A stretch of 34,063 nt of DNA from Annulohypoxylon bovei var. microspora. Its lineage: Eukaryota; Ascomycota; Sordariomycetes; Xylariales; Hypoxylaceae. Each line of letters starts with the position of its first letter. Within the stretch, counting starts at the first letter, position 1. Under the pieces are notes generated by a model that saw nothing but the letters and a program-made list of their open reading frames with translations, was not told the origin of the DNA and searched no databases. The position numbers and the translations under genes are program-made. Location of the stretch: the NCBI GenBank assembly GCA_022836615.1, contig MU405437.1:1-34063 (forward strand). The letters run 5' to 3'. Shown here piece by piece: positions 1-10,608 of this stretch.

Positions 1-365
1 CATATATTTAATGACATCTTTTCGTTACGTAAATATTAATATATTATATAAGTATTTCTTTTTTAAATATAAAGTAGATAAATTTCGCGCGGTTAAGACA
101 CACCTTACCCTTTTAGGTAAAATTAAAAACTAAAAATTGAAAATGCACAGTTGTACGAACGGGCCTCCATAGTTAGCGATAATAGAGGAGGGTGTATCAA
201 AAGTCCGATTGACTTTACAATTCTATTTCCAAGATGAGCTGTAATAGCCGGTCAGAAAAGGTTGGAGTCTATCATGATTCAACAAAAGACTACAGTGACA
301 ACCTTAAATATCGAGTAATAACCTAGTAGGTTGAGTTGATACAGGTGTGCTAGTGGTAAGCGTAA
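1..365. other. AT-rich left edge, no gene seen
   Basis: The first ~130 bases are very AT-rich, and the rest is unremarkable spacer downstream of the kinase stop codon. It probably holds the 3' UTR of the kinase gene. I see no open frame, RNA gene or clear repeat. Confidence 0.5.
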
Positions 366-2483
366 CTATGAATTGTCACATCTGGTTAAGACTCTTTCGA
401 TAGCCTCGTCCACCTGAGAACTGGTCCATCTTTTGTGTGGATTAGGATCGACCATAGCTTTTGCTAGCGATACGACTTCATCAACGGTTTCGGTGGGGTA
501 GCTTTCGCCTTTCAAGCCTTTCTCAAGGCTCCCCGGTACACGGCCGAGCTGTAAACTCTTGAACATGTCGGCGCGTTCCATCGTCGTACCGCAGGGACAT
601 AGCATCTCGACGAACACGACGCCCAGGGCGAAAATGTCAACTTTTTCATCATCAGCGCCTTTGAAGGCCGGTGGTCGGTAGTTCGCGGTGCCAACGGGCC
701 TTCTGTCTGACGATGCTGTGCTATCGTCGTCCGCATAAGGCGATATGGGCAATTCGCCGTGTGCCAGTTGGGCGACGAGCCCGAAATCACCGATTCGAGG
801 ATTGAGCCACCGCGGCGACACACCATGTGCTTTTTCCTGGCAGGAGTTGCACGTGAGGTCGCAGTATCCACCTCGCGGTTCTACTTCGGTTGACGAGAAG
901 AATATGTTCCCTGGTTTGATATCCCTGTGCAAGAAGCCTTTGGAGTGGACATATCGTAACCCTGAGTGTATAGAACGAAGTAGTCGAAGACTAGGAATTA
1001 GATGAAAGCAGTGTTTTGGGACATTGTGCTCATTAGATAGGGAGATATACTGAGCCAGCGTCATAGGATATAGTGACATTTGTATGTATAACGTATGACC
1101 AGTTGCATCAAAGGTGTGGTGTTTTTGACTGGTGTTTTCTAGATGGCTCTTACCGTCTGTAAAGACATCGCTAGTGTTTGCCATGGACAGGCTCTCGGTA
1201 GCACTATGACTAGAAACGGGTTCTTCAAACCATTGAAGTCCACCAACTGATCTCCTGTTGGTGTTATTGATAGGAAGGGAGGGTGTATCTTCCCCAAAGA
1301 CTACTCCACCGCTAAAAGATGGTTCGGGTATATCCTCGGTGTCCTCAGAAAATGGATGGTTATCTAGCAAAAGTTGTTGGCGTTGACCTGAACGGGTACC
1401 AGTGCCAGAATCTAATAGTTCAAGTTAGTAATCGACATCCCCCCAGATGCTAGTTATAGGTGTGTCTTAGTTTAGGGCAGTTGCAGGGCTAACTAGGATT
1501 GCTTCTCATCCACGCATGACATTTGACGGCCTGGGTGCGCCATGGAACTTGTTATCAGAGCATTAGTCGTACGCCAAGCTGCTGTAAGCATCTTTTCAAC
1601 GGACGCGTGTCTAGATGATGAACCTAGAGAGATGAAAAAAGGACGTTAAAGAGAAAGACCTACCGCGTGCATCCACGATTGAAGGAAGCTGATGAGGTTC
1701 CTCAAGCCACGTAGCATGATACCGAACAATATTAGGGTGGTCTAGCGTGGCTAGAGCCTGGACTTCGCGCAGAATATGCTGGAGCTCTTCAAGTCTCCCG
1801 TCACGGAATCTCTTCCCAAGCTTCGGGGATAATTGAATCTTCTTCACTGCATATGTCTTCTGATCTAACGGGTTAAAACACCGATAAACCTTTCCGAAGC
1901 CGCCTTTCCCGAGGAGAGCGAGTTCCCGGAACGAGGACTGGTAGTGACTTTGTGGTGGCTCCGACTGAAGAGCCAGTTTCAAGTCATTAGCTGGATGCGG
2001 AACAAGAGCTAGCCGAGACGTTTGAGAGATTAAGCCATGCATTGGGTTGAGGATACTGGAAGTAGGAGCTTGAGAGCCAACTACTAGATTATCCAGGGCC
2101 GATAGGTATTGACGTCGAGAGCCTCTGACACCATCGGAAGCAGCAAACTCAGCCATGACTCCGTTTGATGAAAGTGTGCGGCTCGCCTCTGTGAAAAGTT
2201 GTCGGGCTAGAGGCTGGATCTCTGGCGACTGTCTGGTGTAGCCCTTACCCGGATCAGTAGCATTGAGGACTTCGGCAGCGCGAGTACGGATGTAATCTTC
2301 GAGGAGGCTGGCAAGCATCATGTTGCGATGCTCTTCAGCCCTATCTCTGCCTGGAGGGTCCTGAGAGTCGGATATGGATATAGACCTTGCGCTAGATGAG
2401 ATACTCCGAGTGTCGCCATCATCCGTCCTAGCATTTGAGCTAGACTGGATCTTTTGACTAGACCCCGACTTCTCGGAATCCAT
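366..2483 (-). CDS. eIF2-alpha kinase-like Ser/Thr protein kinase (PEK/HRI type)
   Basis: Model: exon 1 2483-1664, intron 1663-1412 (donor GTAGGT, branch CTAAC, acceptor TAG), exon 2 1411-366; 621 aa. The two open frames join in phase (G|AT = Asp), so this is one gene. The start is the ATG at 2483; the open frame runs slightly upstream but only from a TTG. Residues ~1-180 are a Ser-rich then helical N-terminal region. The Gly-rich loop GKGGFG is near 192-197, the ATP lysine in YAVKK near K214, HRDIKPGN from ~H435, and DFG near 482-484. About 110 low-complexity residues between beta-4 and beta-5 form the kinase insert that marks eIF2-alpha kinases. The expected role is phosphorylation of eIF2-alpha under stress to dampen translation. 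Oddity: the APE position reads RPPAF, lacking the usual Glu. It resembles HRI/PERK more than GCN2, since no RWD or HisRS-like domain is present. The kinase call is certain; the substrate is inferred. Confidence 0.85.
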
Positions 2484-3284
2484 GCCTTCCAATCAAGCGA
2501 TATGATGCTATTCCGTTGAGGTTTAAAATCCACGTCAATTCCGGGGAAAGCTATCTGGAATGATCATCACATGTCGTTGCTAGATTAAGGGTGTGGTGTT
2601 TGGTTAAGGAGATTATGGTCGTCCGAAGACGCTAAAAAGATGGACAAAAGGAACATGAGCTGATCAGTCTAGCTGTCATTGAAAAAATAGGCATTAGCTA
2701 TTAGTTGTTTGCTAGGCGACAACTCAGTCTTGGTGCCTATTTTTGTTTGAAGTTGTAAGTTGATATTTACTGTGTAAACTTGGATGAATCGGACAGATCA
2801 CCTGGCATATTACGTAATCGGATTACACAGAACCTTGAAGGCGGTATCCACTTACGTAAGTACTTAGTACCTAGTAGCCACAGTTGTCCAAGCGCCAAGC
2901 TACCATCATTAGGTAATCAAAGTGGCTGAGTGGCTATGTCCTGACTGAAGTTTTCCCATGGGTTTCGTTGATCCTGTCAGATATAAGATAAGATTATGAT
3001 TTCATAATAATACCTTCCTTTTGGTCTAGTGGTTTATCCGACAGATCCCCATAAACTGCATTTCTGGAACTGCATGAAGCACTAAGTGGGCCTACCTACC
3101 TCTGCATTGCATTGAGCCGCAATAGATCTTAATAATATGTCAGAATATGACAAGTGATGAAACTTGCAAGATGCAAAAATATATACAGGAATGTGCAGTT
3201 TCAGAAAATGCAAAACTGATCTTAATGCTGTGTATATGTGATATATGTAGAATGATGTAAGGAAGCTCTGCCATGTCGAATTCT

Positions 3285-3320
3285 GGGTACCGGGATACCG
3301 GAATACCGGATACGGGATAT
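3285..3320. repeat. Short degenerate 7-8 bp tandem repeat (CCGGATA-like)
   Basis: Four or five imperfect copies of a unit close to ACCGGGAT/ACCGGAAT run head to tail. It is low-complexity spacer sequence with no evident function. Confidence 0.6.
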
Positions 3321-3435
3321 ATCCCTTCCCCTCATCCCCCATCCCAGGTCATATGGATAACACAACCCCCGTACCTAATATGCCTAATCTATTACAACAC
3401 CTCCTGTAGCCGTAAGGTAATGATACGACAACATT

Positions 3436-3511
3436 TACCTACCTACCTAACTACCTATCTATCTAGGTAGGTAGGTAGGTAGGTAGGTAGGTACCTAGTA
3501 GGTAGGTAGTT
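3436..3511. repeat. ACCT/AGGT tetranucleotide microsatellite, hairpin-forming
   Basis: A run of ACCT units is followed, after a short ATCT interruption, by a longer run of AGGT units and a TACCTAGTAGG junction. The two halves are reverse complements, so the single strand can fold into a long stem. The same motif is scattered in shorter form through most spacers of the window. Confidence 0.85.
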
Positions 3512-3599
3512 TAGCAAATGCAGAAATGTTCTAATTCCTTTGCTCTCTTTACTCCCACGCCCGAGCTACTTGTACTACCGCTTCCACCACTCTGAGCAT

Positions 3600-3854
3600 C
3601 TACTTGCTGCCGTCATGGTTGGGCGTTTTGTCCTGAGAACCGTCACCGCCTGATGTACCACCCCCACCTCCACCACTCCCAGCAGTGCCTCCTCCGCCTG
3701 TCGATGATTCTGAGGACTCTTCCTTTTTCCCCTCTTGCTTTCTAGGCTTTGGTCGCTCCGGATCCTAAACTATTCGTCAGAGGTCTTGTGCGCTTATTTG
3801 TATCTTAGGCAGGCTTCGGGGTTGATTTAATCGAGATTCCGATGTACTCACCAT
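3600..3854 (-). CDS. Predicted 55-aa Gly-rich small protein, two exons
   Basis: Candidate gene too short for usual gene finders. Exon 1 contributes only the ATG at 3854-3852, followed at once by a strong donor GTGAGT. The intron 3851-3765 (87 nt) has a CTGAC branch 14 nt before a TTTAG acceptor. Exon 2 is 3764-3600, ending in TAG. The product starts MDPERPKPRKQEGKK, then an acidic/Ser patch, a Gly/Ser/Thr-rich middle, and a polar tail ending in HDGSK. It has no hydrophobic segment and is predicted disordered. The clean intron and the charged N-terminus argue for a real gene, and the low complexity argues caution. I do not recognise a family. The ATG could also belong to a longer untranslated first exon, since every upstream frame carries stops. 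Confidence 0.45.
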
Positions 3855-4214
3855 TTTTCCTCGATCAGTTCGCTAGGTACTTAATCAGAGGTTTTGCCTT
3901 GGTCTCGCCTTGGTCACGTTGACGACCAACTTTGAAGGCGAAGATAACACCGAGTCTTAATAGCTTGCTGGATTGACAGGTGCTAATGGGTTCTCATGCA
4001 GAAGAGTAACGATCTCAACCCGTGCGGGCAAGAAGTATGGGAGGACGAGGCTGTATAAATAGAGGCTTATACATAGTATGATTTCGACCCGACGCTGATC
4101 CAATGTTGCAGTCACGTATGAACTGACATTGTACAGGTGGTAGTATGACATGAGTAGAATAAACGAATCATGTCGTGATACAACTCGGTGAGGGTCGTTT
4201 AATTAAGGCTATGC
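3855..4214. other. Spacer between the small gene and the beta-lactamase-like gene
   Basis: It holds the presumed 5' UTR/promoter of the small gene and the 3' UTR of the hydrolase gene. I see no other feature. Confidence 0.4.
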
Positions 4215-5985
4215 TTAAGTATGTCGTTTATTAAACAAAGCAGCATCACACCCTCTTTCCCATACCCAGGTAGCGCCTGATACTTGGCCATTCATATCTC
4301 TTTGGAATTGGAGAATTCCGACCATGTAGTAGTCCCAGTCCAACCACCCTCCTCTTAGCCAATTATCCCGATTTGTGGGTTGGTAGCTGTACATATCTTC
4401 GTTGTAGTGCTCCAAGTTTTGCATGATATCTTCTTTCCCATTGAATATAAGCTGCAAGCCTCCGCTGTGTGTCTTTTCTCGTACGGTTAGAGTGATTCCT
4501 AGCCCCGTGTATTGACCAACGTATTCCTTCGCGGGATATTCAACCACGGAGACATCTCGGTGCTTATTCCAATCATCTACAAGAGACATGAAGTCTCTCT
4601 GGCGCACTTTGCATTCGTATAAAACCATAGGCATGATGTCGATCCGTTCCTTAAGGTCGAATAACGCCTGTATCATTACAGCTGCCGTGAAGTCGCTCGG
4701 GTCTCCTAGGTTCAGGCCACTGCCGAGAACTACGACGGCGCTCATAGTTTCGGGAAATAGGTGAACTGATCCGGTACCGCAGAATCCTATTCCAGTAACC
4801 TTGTATAAAGGCCGCTGCGACGATTCTCTTCCCAATATATGAGTGTTGATGTGTTTTTGCGACTCGTTTCCGTTGTCAGCCAGGGTCGTATTCCAAGACC
4901 CCCAGTGAACCATTGACGACGGCAAGACGCACTTGTACCACGACAAATAGTAATTGGACAGATTCTGCAGGTCATCCTTAACGGGGCGCGTCCAATAAGA
5001 TTTATTGAGGATAGAATTGACCTCCCTTAGCGGGTTCATGGTTGTACCTAGAGCTGGGAGAGGTTTCGAGTCTTCGCCCCACTGGGCATCCAGTGTAGCG
5101 GCACACCAAGTGAGCAAATCCTTGATCGAACTGCGTATGCCAACCATAGCAAGGACAGGCGTGTTTAGCTCGTCTGTCCATTCGTGATCAGGCTGCTTAT
5201 ACCACGTACCGTCCGAAAGTCGAACATAAGAGTGAGCGATGTTGGCATCGGAGGATAGGCGAGACTTATAAACCACCGTGTCATTCATCCCAAGTGGCTT
5301 TAAGATTTCTTCGGAAATGAAGTCTGCATAGCGTCTCCCGCTTAGACGCTCAATGACGAGTGCGACGAGGCCATGGGACACATTGCTGTACTCCCAGGTT
5401 CTGTTATAGTATGAACCGAATCGTTCATTTCCAGTCGGCGTATCGTTGAGGACATTGATGAAGTCCTCTTGAGAAACCAAAACCTTACCTTCAGGGCCGA
5501 GGAGTGTAACGACTGGATTGGCCAGTCCCCCGGAATGGCGCAAGAAGTCATTGAACGTTGCTTTAGTAGCAACGCGAACATCGCCTTTTGGATTGAATTC
5601 AGGAAGATATTGACCAACTGTATCGGTCCACTTGCACTTTCCCCGATGAACCAAAATCCCAACAGCCGTCGCAATGAAAGACTTTGATATAGAACACAGC
5701 GTATAAAGTGTGTTTATGTCAGGTGCCAGCCCTTTGAGAACATCACGATGACCGGTGCTGTCCGTGAATATGACCTTGCCTTGGTGGATAACCCCAATGC
5801 TGATAGACCCAACACCGCATTTGTCTCGGATCTCCCCAACTATTCCCATTCGATCTCGGAGGCGTTTCTGAAACGTCCAGACAACTTGTTAGTAGGCTCA
5901 CTTGATGAATTGATCGAATTGCAACTCTTACACCAGTAGATGGATCCATAGTAGAGTCGGCAATTTGAGGCTTTTTGACATTCAT
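4215..5985 (-). CDS. Beta-lactamase/transpeptidase-fold serine hydrolase
   Basis: Model: exon 1 5985-5932, intron 5931-5868 (donor GTAAGA, branch CTAAC, acceptor TTTCAG, 64 nt), exon 2 5867-4215; 568 aa. An in-frame second ATG at 5949, in better start context, gives 556 aa and may be the true start. Family evidence: SISK (the SxxK nucleophile/lysine motif) about 77-80 from the first Met, and YSN (the YxN motif) about 178-180. After the hydrolase domain a beta-rich C-terminal part (last ~150 aa) resembles the lipocalin-like tail seen in many fungal members. No signal peptide is visible, so it is probably cytosolic. Fungal members of this PF00144-type family include esterases and secondary-metabolism hydrolases; the substrate cannot be told. 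It is intact and stands alone, with no recognisable biosynthetic neighbours. Confidence 0.85.
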
Positions 5986-6892
5986 AGGTTGTAAGTGTAA
6001 AAAAGAATTTGATGATTGATATTATTTCAATTTGTTGAGGTGGGATATTGTGAGTAAGATTTTGCCCGGGCAACAAAGGAGTACTTGGCTGGATGTATTG
6101 GTGACAACCTACATCTTATGCACAAGAAAGTACTTGAGACGGTTCCCGGTGTGCCCCACCCCGGCCCGGATGATCCAAACACGGAAGTAGCGAAATTAGC
6201 GAAATTCTAGTCATAAAAACGATAATTGGTCATGATTGAAAATGCGTCTTCTTCTATGGTTACTAGATATGGAACCTCACTTGATTAAGTATGATCAGTA
6301 ATTGTGTCGTCATCTTATGATTAGGTAGGTAGTTATGGCAAACCGTAACATTATACATACAGCACAACGTCGCCCTGCTTGGATTACTATGCTGCTATGA
6401 AAAGGGAATTATTTAGGTACCTAGTTTGAATGGAAGTATGTTAAAAAGCAAGAAGCCCTTCATTTAACGTCAATGGCGAACATATGTGAACGATTGAAAT
6501 GCAAATCAAATTTTCCGAGTTGTTCATTCGGTACCGTTTGATTGGTTCGATCGCATGCCGCACTTACACGAGGCTTTTCGTACCTCTTGAGGCTATGCCT
6601 AAAGAAGATAATACTACGGCGTATAATAGTTAATTAATTTAATGTACATTTTCTATCATCTTCCCCAAACGGCAGCAGGCTATAACAGGCAATTAAATCA
6701 AAACCGGTCAGGATTTAGCACATAGGTAGCATAGCCCCTATGGAAACTCCTACTGCCGCCTTTTAGCCAAAGAGATTTAAAGGGGGGTTTGAAGTCTGTC
6801 GCAACTCGGACATAAACAACCTTGTAATTGTTCATTACTTAGATAGATTTCCTTGGACATATCGACACACAGCTACTAGTTAGGTAGTTCAA
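5986..6892. other. Divergent spacer between hydrolase and STAND receptor genes
   Basis: About 0.9 kb of AT-rich promoter-type sequence between divergently transcribed genes. It carries several TAGGTAGG / TAGGTACCTAG motifs (near 6322, 6414 and 6880). No gene seen. Confidence 0.5.
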
Positions 6893-9800
6893 ATGTCATC
6901 AGCCTGTATGGAAGATGAGGTACAGGGTATCTGGGTTTCAGCGTTGGATGGATTCTTAGGCTCTTTGGACGAAAATGACCGGAGAAAAGTCGACTCCGTT
7001 AGCGCTGTGGATGACCTGCTACAACAGGTTCAGTCGCTACGTGTTTCGTATCATACCTCTCGATTGATCATTGCCTTGGACCGCCTCCAACCAATACTCA
7101 ATTTTTTTAAGAAATACAACGATTGTCTGAAAACCTACATGGAGGCAGCGCCACGCCCCTTGGTCCTGCTCTGGGGTTCCCTAGCTCTAGTTATCGAAGT
7201 GCGTAATTGGGGGACACCGCTTTAGCGCTTGGCTATTCTAATCCTAATTTCATTGGTGCATCTGTCTACTAATGTATGAGGATGTATGCTAATAAATATC
7301 TACCCCTAACTAGATCGCTGCTAGGAATTATCGTGCATTAGAGCAAGTAGTGGCTGCTTTAGAAGAAATTTATCGACACGGACCGAGACTTCATTATTAC
7401 ATGGTTCGACTGGCTGGCTGTGCATATGATCAGCTCAAGGTTGCTCTTGTCAAATATCACACAGAACTCATAGGTTTCTGTCACGATAGCATAATCTTTT
7501 TCCGGAGGGACCCGAAAAGTGAGTAAAATCTCCTCTCATAAATAAGTTTTAGCCATGATGGATCTGCTCATTGATACAGTAAACCTATTCTATAGTACAT
7601 TTAACCCATTCTCAGATAAGATTGAGCCTCGCGTGAGACGCTTACGTGAGCTGATAGCTTGGGTCGATCGGGAGGCTGTCGTCGCCTCAAGTGAGCGTTT
7701 GGGTGATGCACTTAATGGTGGCGTGGAAAGAATTCTCGAACGCTTAACCCCACAACATCTTCACATGTCATCGGCAATGTTGGTGGCGGGGTCTTTCCAA
7801 AACCTCCCGCCAAGGCATGGACAGATATGCTACGGCCGAGATGCTGAATTAAGTCGCTTGGAATATTGTCTTCGTGCAAACGCAGAGCAAGAGGCTTTGC
7901 AGACTGCTTGCCTGTGTGGAATGCGAGGCGTTGGAAAGTCGTACGTAGCGCTAGAATTTGCTCATAGTCATATCAACGACTATACAGCAGGTACGCTATG
8001 GATTTCTGCGGAGAGTTCGTTGAAAATCCAGCAATCATTCAGTACCATTGCACATAGTGTAGGCATTGCCGATGACTCTGTGCAACATCCAGACCAGCTC
8101 TGCGAGATAGTCAGGCGGTGGCTTTTCAATACGAGCAAGAGAGGCACGTATTATCCACTGACCAAGACATTGGGGGTACGCAACGGCTAATTTACATCTA
8201 GGCGAGAATGATAATGGCCCAAAGTGGCTCATAATCTTCGATAATGTCGAAGATTCAACACTTCTTCAACCATATTGGCCTCTAGAATCTAGTGGTTCAA
8301 TAATAATAACAACAACTAATGAGAATGTCGCTCGGCCCTATGTGGGTAATGACAGGGCAATCGTGATGGAGCCATTTTCCGTGGAGACGGGTACACAGCT
8401 GCTTTTGAAAGTCACAAACACTGATGAATCAAACTTGGAGGAGAAGATGGCAGCAGAACTGATAACAGACGCATTAGGGAATCTTCCATTAGCCCTGGAC
8501 TTGGTAGCTAACTATACCCGAAGTCTGGGTAAACCTCTCTCCTCCTTTTGGCGAGAACACCCTCACTTTGAAACTGACTTTCTCTTCAACCCTGAGCTCA
8601 CCACATGGACTCCCCCACACTTTGAGGAATCAATCAGCAGAATCTGGGCTCTTCATATTTATCCCAATACTCAAAATCCAAGCGGGCTTCTGGATGTCAA
8701 ATCATGCGGGTTAATCAACATGCTTGCATTTCTTGATAAGGATGGTGTTCCCCTTAGCTTGTTCCAGGACACCACGCCTGAAGCAATGTGAGATCAGGCC
8801 TTCCCTCCCACTTGTAGGTAGCATTCAGATCCACTGATGTTGTGCACAATTACCTAGGTTATTTGAGGGACCCGACCGCCCAGACGAAATTGAGAATCTT
8901 GAAGACCTCGTTGAAAATCCCTTCAATCAAATTCTCGTGCTAGACGGTGCAATTATGAATCTTCGCAACAGAGCCTTGGTGAAGCATAACGATAACACAA
9001 AACATATCAGTTGCCATCGCTTAGTACGCCATGCTATTCTCAAATCTATGAGTGCAGAAACAAAACTTGAGACATTAAATCGGATTGTCTTCTTGCTTAA
9101 TGCATCCTTCCCGACGCAGGAGGATGGAAGGCCTCTTCACAGCAAATGGAAGTCGTGTGAAATATTAGCGAGCCAAGTTTCGGGCCTTTTTCACTCCTGT
9201 TCGCTCTATAAAATCAAAATCGGCCGTCCAATCCTCCTTTGTGAAATTGCGGCTCGCTGTGCCTGGTAATCAAACTAACCCTCTCGGAGAATAGGGGTTT
9301 TGCTAACAGACGGCATGCAAGGTACTTTTTGGAATTGGGTCAGTACCACGCAGCTAGAGAGATGACCGAACAAGCCATCGATATTTGTGATGTAGCCCTC
9401 GAGCAGAAATATCATCCCGGATATACAAGATTTTATATTGAGTATATGAAAAGTCATCTATACAACGTCTTAGCAACGATAGAAAGAGAACAGCCCGGGC
9501 ACGACTTTGGCATATGCTTATCAGAGAAGGTGCGGGATATTAGAATAAACAACAGACGTCGTTCAAACCCCGAGGACGACAGGTGGATCGCCGCCGCGGA
9601 AGGAAACCTTGCTGTGTCTCTGATGGCTTCTGGATGTGCCAAAGAGGGTTATGAAATTATTCTTCGGCTAAAGCAGAAAGACGATATGAAAGCAAACATG
9701 GACATCTATTTGCGGAATGAGTGTCTTTGTCTACTCATATTAGGGAGGATCGATGAAGCCCTTACCACCAACGGCGAAGCGTTTAATGCCGCGAAAGAAT

Positions 9801-10357
9801 TGCGAGGAGAGTCTAGCGAACAAGTGGCTATGTGAGTATCTGATTTACCTAAGTTAACGATAGGTTCTCACTTGATTTAGATGCTACTTTGATCTTGCCA
9901 ACATCCATATTCGAAGAGGAAACACTTCTGCCGCGCTAGATGCCTTACGGGAATGCTTTAATCGGCGGAAAGCATCTATGCCCCTGCATCAGGTCACGGC
10001 CTTCACTCTCCACAAAATTGGAGATGTTATGGCTATGGAAAACGACTACAAGGCATCAATGTGAATCATTGTTTTTTCAATGTCGCTTGATCTAACCCCA
10101 CTGACCTCAGTGTAAATAGCCCATTCTACGAGCAAGCGTTTGCCATTCTGAAATGCTGCGAATGCCATCCCGGATCACTCTGCCGCACAGCCTATGCTTT
10201 AGCTTCTGTGGGCCAGAAATCTGGTGATGAAGAGATGCATAAGACATATTTGCAGATTGGCAAGTTGACAGCTTCCAGATTCTCCGATGACGAAACTTTA
10301 GCGTCTGAAACTATTCCCGAGTATTACGACAGATTTGTTCAAGTTGGCTTACGCTAA
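6893..10357 (+). CDS. STAND (NLR-like) receptor: DUF7708-like, NB-ARC, TPR
   Basis: Eight-exon model, 1001 aa: 6893-7198, 7314-7518, 7580-8143, 8202-8787, 8858-9265, 9322-9831, 9881-10060, 10111-10357. All junctions keep frame. Residues ~1-240 match the helical N-terminal domain of fungal STAND proteins that I know as DUF7708; the LLWGSLALVIE stretch is its hallmark. NB-ARC follows: GRDAELSRLE near 257, Walker A GMRGVGKS near 284-291, Walker B WLIIFDNVED near 367-376, then a GSIIITTTNE sensor-type segment and a GNLPLAL motif. The C-terminal ~400 aa are helical, TPR-like repeats. The expected role is nucleotide-switched sensing of non-self or heterokaryon incompatibility, with regulated cell death as a possible output (inference). 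Intron 4 (8144-8201) appears to be of GC-AG type. Intron 2 has two in-frame acceptors (7552, 7579). If the GC donor is wrong the gene would be frameshifted. Confidence 0.82.
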
Positions 10358-10608
10358 TATGACTAGTCGATGCTTTAATGATGATGTAGCCGGATATAAG
10401 ATGGAGGTGCTGTTAGAGGTTTGGTCTGTTGGGAGAAGAGTTGTTGGTGGCTGGTCTAAGGGGTGAACTTGGCGAAACTTGGAACATGACGATCAAAAAT
10501 CATTATCTAATCAAACAAAGTCCCGCCCGAGTCGAGTCGGGACTCAATCGTGACTATGAGAAGGATACGAATACGAGTACATATTTTCCACCAGCTCTAA
10601 ACCCCTTT

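Larger units (their letters stand above)
2484..3599. other. Intergenic spacer upstream of the kinase gene
   Basis: This ~1.1 kb stretch holds the presumed kinase promoter and 5' UTR plus two simple repeats (listed separately). Open frames here are short, repeat-derived or AT-rich and look non-coding. Confidence 0.5.

Noticed and set aside
3082..3470. Short frames on both strands around the CCGGATA repeats and microsatellite
   Set aside because: Derived from simple repeats and AT-rich DNA; no splice continuation and no family resemblance.
5868..5901. 34-nt intron (GTGAGC donor) in the hydrolase 5' end
   Set aside because: Too short; a better GTAAGA donor 30 nt upstream gives a normal 64-nt intron and keeps frame.
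7555..8190. Independent gene starting at ATG 7555
   Set aside because: The frame joins by introns on both sides to the DUF7708-like and Walker B exons, forming a standard STAND receptor.
8144..8201. Frameshift making the STAND gene a pseudogene
   Set aside because: A GC-AG intron explains the frame change with correct branch and acceptor, and the other seven exons are intact.
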